From Gammaproteobacteria bacterium (GTDB lineage: Bacteria; Pseudomonadota; Gammaproteobacteria; Pseudomonadales; Azotimanducaceae), in the NCBI GenBank assembly GCA_026706665.1, contig JAPOYI010000129.1, positions 1-33,609 on the forward strand: a DNA stretch of 33,609 nt, in the 5' to 3' direction. The first letter of the stretch is position 1, and each line of letters begins with the position of its first letter. Shown piece by piece: positions 10,774-18,562 of this stretch. The position numbers were made by a program, and so were the translations under genes. The notes under the pieces were generated by a model. The model did no database searches. It was not told the DNA's origin and worked only from the letters and a program-made list of their open reading frames with translations.

Positions 10774-11339
10774 CGACCGGAGGTGTCCGTGCCGCCACCG
10801 CTGCGGCGCCGGTCGGTCGGGCCAGGCGAGGTGGAATCGCGCTGTTCGTCTGCCTGGTGGTGCTGCTCGCGCTCGGCGTGGCGGGGGTATCGGCTTCCCA
10901 GACGGTGTCGCTGGAGGTGCGGATGGCGCGCAACGGCCACGACGGCCAACTCGCCCTGCAGGCGGCGGAGTCGGCGCTGCGGGAGGGGGAACGGCTGGTT
11001 GCCTCGACCGGTTTTGACCCGTCGGCCCCGGGGCTTTACGGGGCCTCCGGTTTCGGAGCGGTGGAGCCATGGTCCCGGCCGGATACCTGGCTAAGCGGCA
11101 ACAGCCGGGTGGCTGCGCCCCTGGACGGCGTTGCCGAGCCGCCCCGGTTCATCGTCGAACGGGTCACCTCCGGCCTGGGCGAGCCGGTATTCAGGGTGAC
11201 GGCACGTGCCGTCGGCGGGACGCTGCACGCGGTCGTCGTGCTCCAGGGCACGTTCACGTTGTCACCGGGAGGCGGCGGCAGGACGGCTGGGCCCGGACGG
11301 GCCATCCGTCTGTCGTGGCGGGAACTCGGGGCACAGTGA
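10770..11339 (+). CDS. pilX: Type IV pilus assembly protein PilX-type
   Basis: The protein has 189 residues. RRGGIALFVCLVVLLALGVAGVSASQTVSLEVRMARN near the N-terminus, then LALQAAESALREGE, is the PilX N-terminal signature. As in other PilX proteins the prepilin-type +5 glutamate is not obvious. It overlaps pilW by 4 nt (ATGA) and closes the pilE-V-W-X operon. In most genomes pilY1 follows pilX; here the next gene is on the opposite strand and is a FimT-like pilin. No terminator is visible in the 8-nt gap, so transcription from both sides may read through. Confidence 0.85.
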   Translation: MTTGGVRAATAAAPVGRARRGGIALFVCLVVLLALGVAGVSASQTVSLEVRMARNGHDGQLALQAAESALREGERLVASTGFDPSAPGLYGASGFGAVEPWSRPDTWLSGNSRVAAPLDGVAEPPRFIVERVTSGLGEPVFRVTARAVGGTLHAVVVLQGTFTLSPGGGGRTAGPGRAIRLSWRELGAQ

Positions 11340-11347
11340 CGGGCCGG

Positions 11348-11974
11348 TCAGGGGCACTTCACCGCTCGGCCGCGGGCGTCTTCCACGATGCCGTCGCCGT
11401 CACTGTCCCGGGCATGCCGGGCCCGTGCCTGCGCGTTGATGACGATCTGCCGCGCGAACCTCGGGTCGCCGCTTTGGGGGCAATAGAGGATGTTCCCGTT
11501 CTGCCAGTCGGTCAGCCCGTTGGGCCTGATCATGAGGTACGCCCTGTTACGGAAGGAACGCCAGTAGAACCGGTCGCCATCCCGCAGGGGCGGCATGCGG
11601 CGAAGCACGACGTCGCTGCCGTCGAATCGTCCGTTGGCGTCCCTGTCGAGGAAAACCAGCGCGCCGTTGTGCCAGGTGTTGCGTCGGCCGCAGAGTGTGC
11701 CACTCCGAGGGCAGAGCGTAACGAACGAACGCTGCGCGACAGCGGCGTGGCGGGCGAAACGGATCGCGCCGAGCATCTGGTTGACGGCGGCGCCGGCGTG
11801 ATGCTGCTCCACAAGTTGGGTCGCGCCGCCACTGGCCGCCGTCACCAGGATGCCGGCTACGGCCAGCGTCGTCAGCACTTCCACCAGGGTCAGCCCCTTG
11901 CAGCATCCTGCGGGGCGCGCCTTCGATGGTGCCAGCAGCGGTCGATGACGTTTCCTTATACCTGGTCTGCCCAT
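11348..11974 (-). CDS. fimT: GspH/FimT-type pseudopilin
   Basis: The protein has 208 residues. The leader ends GCCKG, followed by LTLVEVLTTLAVAGILVTAAS with Glu at +5 of the mature chain. Downstream, AIRFARHAAVAQRSFVTLCPR...W.NGALVFLDRDANG...LR is typical of GspH/FimT/FimU proteins. An EF-hand-type loop lies at nt 11612-11647 (DRDANGRFDGSD, ligands at positions 1, 3, 5, 12). A thrombospondin-3-like DSDGDGIVED lies near the C-terminus (nt 11378-11407). The ATG at 11974 has GGAGG 6 nt upstream; a longer open frame to 12166 has no such support. It converges on pilX, an unusual orientation. FimT versus FimU cannot be decided from sequence alone; FimT-type proteins have been tied to DNA uptake in some bacteria. 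Confidence 0.82.
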   Translation of the reverse strand: MGRPGIRKRHRPLLAPSKARPAGCCKGLTLVEVLTTLAVAGILVTAASGGATQLVEQHHAGAAVNQMLGAIRFARHAAVAQRSFVTLCPRSGTLCGRRNTWHNGALVFLDRDANGRFDGSDVVLRRMPPLRDGDRFYWRSFRNRAYLMIRPNGLTDWQNGNILYCPQSGDPRFARQIVINAQARARHARDSDGDGIVEDARGRAVKCP

Positions 11975-12183
11975 TCGGTCCCTCCAGGTCTTGCCCGCCA
12001 GGCATGCTAGGTGTGACGGGAGTCCGCGAAAAGAGGACATCGCCGGTGGATGGGTGCGCGTTCTTGCCTTCGTGACGTGCGAGATCGACCTGGCTTGCGC
12101 TACCGCCCGAAATCTCGCAACGAATCCCTGGATGTGACCAGTCTCCGGCGGCCGCAACGGTGGCATTTGCCCGAGTCACGGCG

Positions 12184-12556
12184 ATCTCACCCACGGAACT
12201 GGCGGCGCGCGTGAGGGCCGTCCTGCGTCGATACGAGGAGCTATTGCCTTTCACGCTGGGCGATCTCGCCGTCCATTTCGAGAGCCGGCAGGTGACCGTG
12301 GCGGGCCGCTCGGTGGATCTCACCGCTACCGAGTACGAGTTGCTGCGGGTGCTGGCCCTCAATGCCGGTCGGGTTGTGCACTACGACACGCTGCTCCGCC
12401 AGGTCTGGAGCGGCCGCAGCAGCGCCGATACGAACCTGGTCCGGATATTCGTCAAGAGCCTGCGGGACAAACTCGGCGACAGCGGTGACCGATCGCACCT
12501 GGATCTTCAACGAGCGGGGCGTCGGCTACCGTATGCCGAAACCCGACGATGGTTGA
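12184..12556 (+). pseudogene. Remnant of an OmpR-family response regulator (DNA-binding half, frameshifted)
   Basis: The translation begins abruptly with ISPTELAARVRAVLRR, the end of a receiver domain and linker. A complete winged-helix domain follows (FTLGDLAVHFESRQVTV...LTATEYELLRVLALNAGRVV...NLVRIFVKSLRDKLGD). The receiver with its phospho-aspartate is absent. Near 12484-12487 one extra base shifts the frame: the family C-terminus, TWIFNERGVGYRMPKPDDG, continues in the +1 frame and ends at 12556. Removing one base restores the expected six-residue spacing between LGD and WIF. The unshifted frame runs on to 12663 into unrelated sequence. No sensor kinase is present. Sequencing error could explain the frameshift but not the missing receiver. 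An open frame begins at 12160, but there is no reason to think it is made. Confidence 0.8.
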
Positions 12557-12610
12557 TAGCTGGGCTCTGGGCGGGGATGAAACACGGCGCACCCGAAGGG
12601 CCGACGGATT

Positions 12611-12720
12611 TCATGGCACTAGATTCCTTGAGCGAGACTTATGTTTACAGTTGGGTTGCATAGTCAAAAATGTCGAGCAAGATCAATATCTTGTAGTCTT
12701 GAGCACATGCCTTGTCGGTC
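12611..12720. other. AT-rich intergenic island
   Basis: This 110-nt stretch between the response-regulator remnant and the bamD 3' end has about 42% G+C by count, far below its surroundings. It contains an inverted repeat CAAGAT-CAAT-ATCTTG (12678-12693). On the minus strand this is followed, seven bases later, by five Ts, which could be a weak bamD terminator. A second hairpin, GAGGC-GAA-GCCTC, lies at 12722-12734 without a T run. I see no gene here. Confidence 0.5.
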
Positions 12721-12742
12721 TGAGGCGAAGCCTCGCTAGGAT

Positions 12743-13639
12743 TCAATTCCGTGGCTGTTCGAAGCTGGCCGGTTCCGGCACTCCGCTCCGGCCGATGAGG
12801 CCGAAGGTCATGACGTTCAGCAGGGACCGCGTGCGCTGCCCGGTCGTCTGCGCGAACGCGAAGTTGCCGTCGATGTCGAAGGCCGAGTGTTCGGGATAGT
12901 TGAGCGCCAGTATCCGCAACGCATCGTTTGCCGTCTGGGGCAGGCCGAGCTGATAGCTGGCCTCGACGAGGATGGCGAGGGCATCCGAGGCCGCGGGAGT
13001 CTGGGAGTAGTTCTCGACGACTCCGCGCGCGCGATTCGCCGCCGCCACGTAAGCGCCACGCGACATGTAGTACATCGCTATGTTGATTTCCGACGTTGCG
13101 ATCAGGTTCCGCAGGTGGACCATTCGCTGCCGGGCATCCTTTGCGTAGATGCTGTCGGGATAGTTTCGAAGCAGATCGGAATAGTGCGCGAAAGCCTGCC
13201 GGGCGTTGGTGACGTCGCGCCGGGCCAGGTCCCCGGGCCGGAAACGGTCGAAGAGGTTGCGGTCGAACCTCTCCGAAATCAGTCCGCGCAGGTACAGGAC
13301 ATAGTCGATGTTGGGGTTCTGGGGATGCAGCCGGAGGAACCGGTCCGCAGCGCTTTCCGCATCATCGAGCGAGTGCGCCATCAGTCTCGCGTATATGAGC
13401 TCGAGCTGGGCCTGCTCCGCGTGACGCCCGAAGGGAAAACGTGCCTCCAGCCGCTCGAGTTTTTCGATCGCGGCGTTGTAGTTGCCGGAGCGCATGCTGT
13501 TGCGCGCGCTGTTGTAGAGTATCTCCTCGGTCGTGTACGCCTCGGTTTCCTCCTTGTCGCTGCCGATGAAGGGCATCCAGGCGCACCCGCTGGCGCCGAA
13601 AACGAGGACCAGGAACCCAATTCGCAGTTGTCTGGACAT
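12743..13639 (-). CDS. bamD: Outer membrane assembly lipoprotein BamD
   Basis: BamD is the essential lipoprotein partner of BamA in the complex that inserts beta-barrel proteins. The 298-residue protein has a signal peptide ending in the lipobox FGASGC (lipid Cys19), followed by TPR repeats. The family pattern YNSARNSMRSGNYNAAIEKLERLEARFPFG...A.QAQLELIYA is clear, as is LRGLISERFDRNLFDRF with the later DVTNARQAFAHYSDLLRNYPDS. It is about 50 residues longer than E. coli BamD, mainly at the C-terminus. It is divergent from rluD, the conserved gammaproteobacterial pair, with only 49 nt between start codons. Confidence 0.95.
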   Translation of the reverse strand: MSRQLRIGFLVLVFGASGCAWMPFIGSDKEETEAYTTEEILYNSARNSMRSGNYNAAIEKLERLEARFPFGRHAEQAQLELIYARLMAHSLDDAESAADRFLRLHPQNPNIDYVLYLRGLISERFDRNLFDRFRPGDLARRDVTNARQAFAHYSDLLRNYPDSIYAKDARQRMVHLRNLIATSEINIAMYYMSRGAYVAAANRARGVVENYSQTPAASDALAILVEASYQLGLPQTANDALRILALNYPEHSAFDIDGNFAFAQTTGQRTRSLLNVMTFGLIGRSGVPEPASFEQPRN

Positions 13640-13688
13640 GCGGGCTAGTGTAACCGTTCAATAGCCGTGGCGCTCGAAGGAGCCACCA

Positions 13689-14672
13689 ATGCAGGCCGAT
13701 CATCACGTCTTTGACGGCGTCGTGCCGGGGGAGCGCGCGGGGGAGAGGTTCGATGTCGTGGCGGCGGGACTGGTGCCGCACCTGTCGCGTGGCAGGATCG
13801 TCGCCGCGATCCGGTCCGGTGCCGCGTTGCTCGACGGTCGCGTCCAGAAGCCGGCGTACCGGGTTCGCGGGGGCGAACGGATCCTCATCCGCCTCGAGGA
13901 ACAGCCGCGCGCCCTGCGGGACCTGCCGCAGCCCGTGGCGTTCGAGGTAGCGTACGAGGACGAACACCTCATCGTCGTCGACAAGCCGCCCGGACTGGTC
14001 GTGCATCCAGGAGCGGGGAACGCGGACGGTACCCTCGTCAACGGCCTGCTCGCCAGGCGGCCGGACCTGGCCGCGTTGCCCAGGGCCGGGATCGTCCACC
14101 GGCTGGACAAGGACACCAGCGGGCTGATGGTGGTGGCGGCGACCGAGCAGGTGCGCCGGTCGCTCGTGCGGGCCATCCAGCGTCGCGAGGTCGACAGGAT
14201 CTACATGGCGGTGGTGGAGGGAGTGATGATCTCGGGCAGAGACATCGATCTCGCCCTCGGCCGGGATTCCCGGCAACGCATGCGGTGGCGCGCGCGCGAC
14301 GACGGCCGGCCGGCACTGACGCACGTGCGGGTCATCGCCCGCTTCCGGGCCCACACGCTGGTGCGCGCGAAGCTCGGGACGGGGCGCACGCACCAGGTGC
14401 GGGCGCACATGAGCGCCGTGGGCCACCCGCTCGTGGGCGACGGGCGCTATGGTGCGCGCGGCCGATTGCCGAAGGTGCCGAGCGAGGAACTCGTCGAGAC
14501 GATTCGCGCGTTTCCCAGACAGGCATTGCACGCGCGTTGTCTCGGCTTCGAGCATCCCGTGCTCGGCAGCGCGATGCGGTTCGAGAGCCCCGTCCCTGCC
14601 GACATCGCATCACTTGTTCGAACGCTCAGGGCGGATGCGGATGTGGTTCATCCACCCGGGCCCATGAGGTGA
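13689..14672 (+). CDS. rluD: 23S rRNA pseudouridine(1911/1915/1917) synthase
   Basis: RluD makes three pseudouridines in helix 69 of 23S rRNA. The 327-residue protein has an N-terminal S4 RNA-binding domain (about 17-75) and a RluA-type catalytic domain. The catalytic motif HRLDKDTSGLMVVA has its aspartate at 140; VDKPPGLVVHPG (98-109) and LGTGRTHQVRAHM are also intact. AAGGAG sits 6 nt before the ATG. It is paired divergently with bamD, as in E. coli, which supports RluD over its paralogue RluC. pgeF (yfiH), which usually follows rluD, is not here. Confidence 0.93.
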   Translation: MQADHHVFDGVVPGERAGERFDVVAAGLVPHLSRGRIVAAIRSGAALLDGRVQKPAYRVRGGERILIRLEEQPRALRDLPQPVAFEVAYEDEHLIVVDKPPGLVVHPGAGNADGTLVNGLLARRPDLAALPRAGIVHRLDKDTSGLMVVAATEQVRRSLVRAIQRREVDRIYMAVVEGVMISGRDIDLALGRDSRQRMRWRARDDGRPALTHVRVIARFRAHTLVRAKLGTGRTHQVRAHMSAVGHPLVGDGRYGARGRLPKVPSEELVETIRAFPRQALHARCLGFEHPVLGSAMRFESPVPADIASLVRTLRADADVVHPPGPMR

Positions 14673-14791
14673 GATCCGGGACAATGACTTAAGTCGACTG
14701 AGGCATTTGTCCATATGGAATTCCCGGCGTTCACGCACAGCCGCTCCGAATCCGCTGTGCTACAGTCGCATCGCTGACTGCCGGAACACAC

Positions 14792-15121
14792 GTGGAAGGC
14801 CTGAGCCAGGAACTCGTCACCATCATCGCTGCCGCCATCGCCCTGGCAGCGGTCATCGTGCCCGGCGTCCGGTCATTGCGGCGCGAGATCGGCGCCCTGC
14901 GCGGGGAGATCGGCGCCCTGCGCGGCGAGTTTCGGAACGATCTGGCCGTCTTCCGGGAGGAGATGCGCGGGGAGCTCAGCGCCTTCGAAGAGGAGGTGCG
15001 TGGAGAGTTCAGCAGCCTGCGGGCGGACGTGAGTGAGTTGCGCGAGCGGATGGCTCGGGTCGAGGGCCTCTTTGAAGGATTCACCAGATCCGAGCCGGGG
15101 TTGCGGGCGGGTTCGGCGTAA
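14792..15121 (+). CDS. Small membrane-anchored coiled-coil protein
   Basis: This encodes a 109-residue protein of unknown function with a GTG start (a weak GGAA lies 6-7 nt upstream). Residues 7-26 form one hydrophobic segment (VTIIAAAIALAAVIVPG). The rest, to about residue 95, is a charged helix with a seven-residue rhythm (EIGALRG, EIGALRG, EFRNDLAVF, EEMRGELSAF, ...). This is predicted to be a cytoplasmic or periplasmic coiled coil anchored by one N-terminal helix. It stands alone between rluD and the ilv operon; the 119-nt gap before it has two perfect short palindromes (14686-14695 and 14710-14719) but no clear promoter. Similar small coiled-coil proteins occur in many genomes without an assigned role. 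Confidence 0.65.
   Translation: MEGLSQELVTIIAAAIALAAVIVPGVRSLRREIGALRGEIGALRGEFRNDLAVFREEMRGELSAFEEEVRGEFSSLRADVSELRERMARVEGLFEGFTRSEPGLRAGSA
14885..14926 (+). repeat. 21-nt in-frame tandem duplication encoding one heptad
   Basis: Two adjacent 21-nt copies (14885-14905 and 14906-14926) differ only in the last base (G or C). Each encodes EIGALRG, one turn of the coiled-coil heptad of the surrounding gene. The near identity suggests recent slippage. Confidence 0.9.
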
Positions 15122-15173
15122 ACGCGGGCGGCCCGGCACTGGGTCGCATGAATCCGCGAGGCCCTTGCCTCGT

Positions 15174-15202
15174 TTGACATGCAGCGGGGCAGGGTTAAGA
15201 AT
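15174..15202 (+). promoter_or_regulatory. Sigma-70-type promoter of the ilvIHC operon
   Basis: A perfect TTGACA -35 (15174-15179) is followed after exactly 17 bp by AAGAAT (15197-15202, 4 of 6 to the -10 consensus). Transcription would begin near 15209, about 27 nt before the ilvI ATG at 15236. The position also argues against the upstream in-frame ATG at 15178-15180, which lies inside the -35. No leader peptide or attenuator is visible in so short a leader. Confidence 0.55.
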
Positions 15203-15235
15203 GCCCGCCTTTTACCCATACTCATTGGTTGTCCC

Positions 15236-16990
15236 ATGGCGGAGATGCTGTCCGGCGCCGACATGCTGATTCGCGCCTTGCAGGACGAAGGGGTTGAGTA
15301 CCTTTTCGGCTATCCGGGCGGGGCTTCCCTGCACATCTACGACGCCATATTCAAACAGCAGAAGGTGGAGCACGTACTCGTGCGCCACGAACAGGCCGCG
15401 ACGCACATGGCGGACGGCTATGCCCGGGCCACCGGGCAGCCCGGCGTCGTCCTGGTGACTTCCGGCCCGGGGGCGACGAACGCCATCACCGGGATAGCCA
15501 CGGCGCACATGGACTCGACGCCGATCGTCGTGATTTCGGGCCAGGTCCCGAACCCACAGATCGGCACGGACGCCTTCCAGGAGACCGACATGGTCGGCAT
15601 CTCCCGGCCCGTGGTGAAGCACAGTTTCCTCATCCGCGAAGCGTCGCAGATTCCGGAAGTCGTCAAGAGGGCTTTCTACATTGCGACCACCGGCCGTCCG
15701 GGTCCCGTGGTCATCGACGTCCCGAAGGACTCCACCGATCCGAATGAGACGTTCGAGTACCGCTATCCGCGCAAGGTGGCGCTCAGATCCTACAATCCGA
15801 CCCTGCGCGGCCACAGCGGACAGATTCGCAAGGCCGTGCGCGCGCTGCTTGCGGCCAAACGCCCAGTCATCTATACCGGCGGTGGCGTCGTCCAGGGCAA
15901 TGCCTCCGCCGATCTCCGGGAACTTGTCGACAGGCTCGACTACCCGGTCACCAACACGTTGATGGGCCTCGGCGGGTTTCCGGGGACCGACCGGCGATTC
16001 CTCGGCATGCTCGGCATGCACGGCACGTTCGAGGCGAACATGGCCATGCACCATGCGGACGTCATCTTCGCCGTGGGTGCCCGTTTCGACGACCGCGTCA
16101 CCAACAATCCGGACAAGTTCTGTCCGGATGCCACGATCGTGCACCTCGACGTCGACCCCGCTTCCATCTCGAAGATCATTCGCGCCGACATTCCGATCGT
16201 CGGACCGGCCGCAGCGGTGCTGCGCGAAATGAACCAGGTGCTGGAAAGCTCCCTGGACCGGAACCCGGATGCCATCGACCGGGACGCGATGGCCGACTGG
16301 TGGAACCGTATTCGACGCTGGCGCTCAAAACACGGGCTCGACCATGACCAGCGCCATCGCGGCGACTCGCCGCTATTGCCGCAACAGGTGGTTCAGGCCG
16401 TGTATCGGGCGACTTCTGGCGATGCCTACGTGACGAGCGACGTCGGTCAGCACCAGATGTTCGCGGCGCAGTACTACAAGTTCGACGAACCTCGCCGCTG
16501 GATCAACTCGGGTGGACTCGGGACCATGGGATTCGGCCTTCCGGCCGCGATGGGCGTCCAGTTCGCCTATCCCGATGCCACCGTCGTGTGCATTACGGGG
16601 GAAGGCAGTTTCATGATGAACATGCAGGAACTGTCCACCTGCATGCAGTACGCGCTTCCGGTCAAGATCATCAACCTGAACAACGCGGCGTTGGGCATGG
16701 TCAAGCAGTGGCAGGACATGCAGTACGGCGGCCGCCTCTCCCACAGCACGTACCGCGACGCGCTCCCGGACTTTGTCGATCTCGCGGGGTCGTTCGGCCA
16801 CGCGGGTTTTCGCGCCAGCAGCGTGACGGAACTCGACGAAGTGATGTCCGAGGTGTTCAGCCCGGCGTACAAGGACAAGCTGGTCTTCGTGGACGCGTGC
16901 ATCGATCCCGAGGAGCACGTCTACCCGATGGCGATCAAGGGCGGCGCCATGGACGACATGGTCCTCGAGCGGCAACCGGCGCGGGCATGA
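15236..16990 (+). CDS. ilvI: Acetolactate synthase, large catalytic subunit
   Basis: Acetohydroxyacid synthase joins two pyruvates, or pyruvate and 2-ketobutyrate, in the first common step of valine, leucine and isoleucine synthesis. From 15236 the protein has 584 residues with the three thiamine-enzyme domains. The catalytic glutamate is Glu52 in RHEQAATHMADGYAR; the Q loop GQVP and FAD-domain sequences are present. The thiamine diphosphate motif reads GEGSFMMN...LNN, with Glu where many homologues have Asp (GDG). The start MAEMLSGADMLIRAL matches the family; upstream in-frame codons lie in the promoter. It overlaps ilvH by 4 nt (ATGA). Whether to call it ilvI, ilvB or ilvG is a naming matter; the pairing with an ilvH-type subunit favours ilvI. 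Confidence 0.96.
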   Translation: MAEMLSGADMLIRALQDEGVEYLFGYPGGASLHIYDAIFKQQKVEHVLVRHEQAATHMADGYARATGQPGVVLVTSGPGATNAITGIATAHMDSTPIVVISGQVPNPQIGTDAFQETDMVGISRPVVKHSFLIREASQIPEVVKRAFYIATTGRPGPVVIDVPKDSTDPNETFEYRYPRKVALRSYNPTLRGHSGQIRKAVRALLAAKRPVIYTGGGVVQGNASADLRELVDRLDYPVTNTLMGLGGFPGTDRRFLGMLGMHGTFEANMAMHHADVIFAVGARFDDRVTNNPDKFCPDATIVHLDVDPASISKIIRADIPIVGPAAAVLREMNQVLESSLDRNPDAIDRDAMADWWNRIRRWRSKHGLDHDQRHRGDSPLLPQQVVQAVYRATSGDAYVTSDVGQHQMFAAQYYKFDEPRRWINSGGLGTMGFGLPAAMGVQFAYPDATVVCITGEGSFMMNMQELSTCMQYALPVKIINLNNAALGMVKQWQDMQYGGRLSHSTYRDALPDFVDLAGSFGHAGFRASSVTELDEVMSEVFSPAYKDKLVFVDACIDPEEHVYPMAIKGGAMDDMVLERQPARA

Positions 16991-17484
16991 GCGCGCGCCG
17001 GATCATCGCGGTCCTGCTGGAGAACGAAGCGGGCGCGCTGTCGCGTATCGTGGGGCTCTTCGCGCAGCGCAACTACAACATCGAAACCCTGACCGTCGCG
17101 CCCACTGAGGACGAGACGCTGTCGCGCCTGACCCTCACCACCTTCGGCGACGAGAATACGATCGAACAGATCACCAAGCAGTTGAACAAGCTGATCGAAG
17201 TGTTCAAGGTGGTCGACCTCACCGAGGGCGATCACCTCGAGCGGGAGATCATGATGGTGAAGGTTCGCGCCGAGGGTGCCCGGCGCCCGGAAGTCAAGCG
17301 CACCGCGGACATATTTCGGGGGCAGATCATCGATGTCACCGACAACGCCTACACCGTTCAGCTCACCGGTCCGAGCGAGAAGCTCGACGCCTTTCTTCGA
17401 GCGGTGGACGAGTCGACGGTGATCGAAGCGGTGCGTTCCGGCGTGTCGGGGATCGGCCGGGGCGACAAGATTCTGAGTCTATAG
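16987..17484 (+). CDS. ilvH: Acetolactate synthase, small regulatory subunit
   Basis: The small subunit activates the catalytic subunit and gives valine feedback inhibition. The product has 165 residues (E. coli IlvH 163). The N-terminal ACT domain (about 4-80) has the effector-site sequence [31 protein letters not shown]; the C-terminal half has [21 protein letters not shown] and [11 protein letters not shown]. The ATG at 16987 overlaps the ilvI stop; the frame is open upstream within ilvI but that part is antisense-like noise in another frame. ilvC follows 11 nt downstream, so ilvI-ilvH-ilvC form one operon. Confidence 0.96.
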   Translation: MSARRIIAVLLENEAGALSRIVGLFAQRNYNIETLTVAPTEDETLSRLTLTTFGDENTIEQITKQLNKLIEVFKVVDLTEGDHLEREIMMVKVRAEGARRPEVKRTADIFRGQIIDVTDNAYTVQLTGPSEKLDAFLRAVDESTVIEAVRSGVSGIGRGDKILSL

Positions 17485-17495
17485 GGGGGACGGCA

Positions 17496-18515
17496 ATGCG
17501 GGTCTACTACGACAAGGACGCCGACCTGTCGATCATCCAGAACATGCAGGTGACGGTGGTCGGCTACGGCTCCCAGGGCCATGCGCACGCGAACAACCTG
17601 CGCGATTCCGGCGTGTCGAACATCCGCGTCGGCCTGCGCCCGGGCGGGGGTTCGTGGGCCAAGGCGGAGGCTGCCGGGTTCCAGGTGGCGCCCGTCGCGG
17701 AGGCGGTTGTCGGCGCCGACCTCGTGATGATCCTGACGCCGGACGAGCATCAGCAGCGCATCTATGCCGAGGAGATCGCTCCCAACATCAAGGACGGCGG
17801 GGCGATCGCGTTCGCCCACGGCTTCAACATCCACTTCGGCCTGATCGAGCCACGCGAAGACCTCGATGTGGTCATGATCGCGCCGAAAGGGCCGGGACAC
17901 ACGGTGCGCTCCACCTACACCGAAGGCGGGGGCGTGCCGTCGCTGATCGCGGTGGGGCGGGACCCGGGCGGGCAGGCGAAGGAGATCGCCCTGTCGTATG
18001 CGTGCGCCATCGGCGCGGGCAGGGCGGCGATCATCGAGACCAACTTCCGGGAAGAGACCGAGACTGACCTGTTCGGGGAGCAGGCGGTGCTGTGCGGCGG
18101 CGCCGCCGCGCTGGTGACGGCCGGGTTCGAGACCCTGGTGGAAGCGGGCTATGCGCCGGAGATGGCGTACTTCGAGTGCCTGCACGAACTGAAGCTGATC
18201 GTCGACTTCTTCTACGAGGGCGGCGTCGGCAACATGTGGTACACGGTTTCGAACACGGCGGAGTACGGCGGACTGACCCGGGGTTCCCGCATCGTCACGG
18301 ACGACACCAAGCGGGAGATGAAACGAATCCTTACGGAGATCCAGTCGGGACGTTTCGCGCGGGAGTTCGTCAGCGAGAACCAGGCCGGCGCGCCCACCAT
18401 CAAGGCCATGCGGCGCATGAGCCAGGACCATGAGATCGAGCGCGTCGGCGAACGGCTGCGTGCGATGATGCCGTGGATTCAGGCGAACAAGCTGGTGGAC
18501 CGCGCGAAGAACTAG
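17496..18515 (+). CDS. ilvC: Ketol-acid reductoisomerase
   Basis: IlvC isomerises and reduces acetolactate or acetohydroxybutyrate, the second step of branched-chain amino acid synthesis. The 339-residue protein is the short class I type. The Rossmann motif is [10 protein letters not shown] (23-32) and the cofactor loop is GLRPGGGSW, with Arg and Ser as in NADPH enzymes. Metal-site sequences include [17 protein letters not shown] and the C-terminal [14 protein letters not shown] and SNTAEYG. A strong GGGGGGA lies before the ATG. It ends the ilv part of the operon; pssA follows after 47 nt. Confidence 0.97.
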   Translation: MRVYYDKDADLSIIQNMQVTVVGYGSQGHAHANNLRDSGVSNIRVGLRPGGGSWAKAEAAGFQVAPVAEAVVGADLVMILTPDEHQQRIYAEEIAPNIKDGGAIAFAHGFNIHFGLIEPREDLDVVMIAPKGPGHTVRSTYTEGGGVPSLIAVGRDPGGQAKEIALSYACAIGAGRAAIIETNFREETETDLFGEQAVLCGGAAALVTAGFETLVEAGYAPEMAYFECLHELKLIVDFFYEGGVGNMWYTVSNTAEYGGLTRGSRIVTDDTKREMKRILTEIQSGRFAREFVSENQAGAPTIKAMRRMSQDHEIERVGERLRAMMPWIQANKLVDRAKN

Positions 18516-18562
18516 TGAGGGTCTCGCCGGGTCAAATGTGCGTAGAACAATAGCCTGTAACC

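Noticed and set aside
13362-14555. 397-residue minus-strand ORF opposite rluD
   Set aside because: Arg/Pro/His-rich shadow frame with no motifs, as expected for GC-rich antisense; rluD and bamD are clear.
14686-14719. GACTTAAGTC and TCCATATGGA palindromes as operators
   Set aside because: Both are perfect but short, and neither sits on a recognisable promoter; chance is likely.
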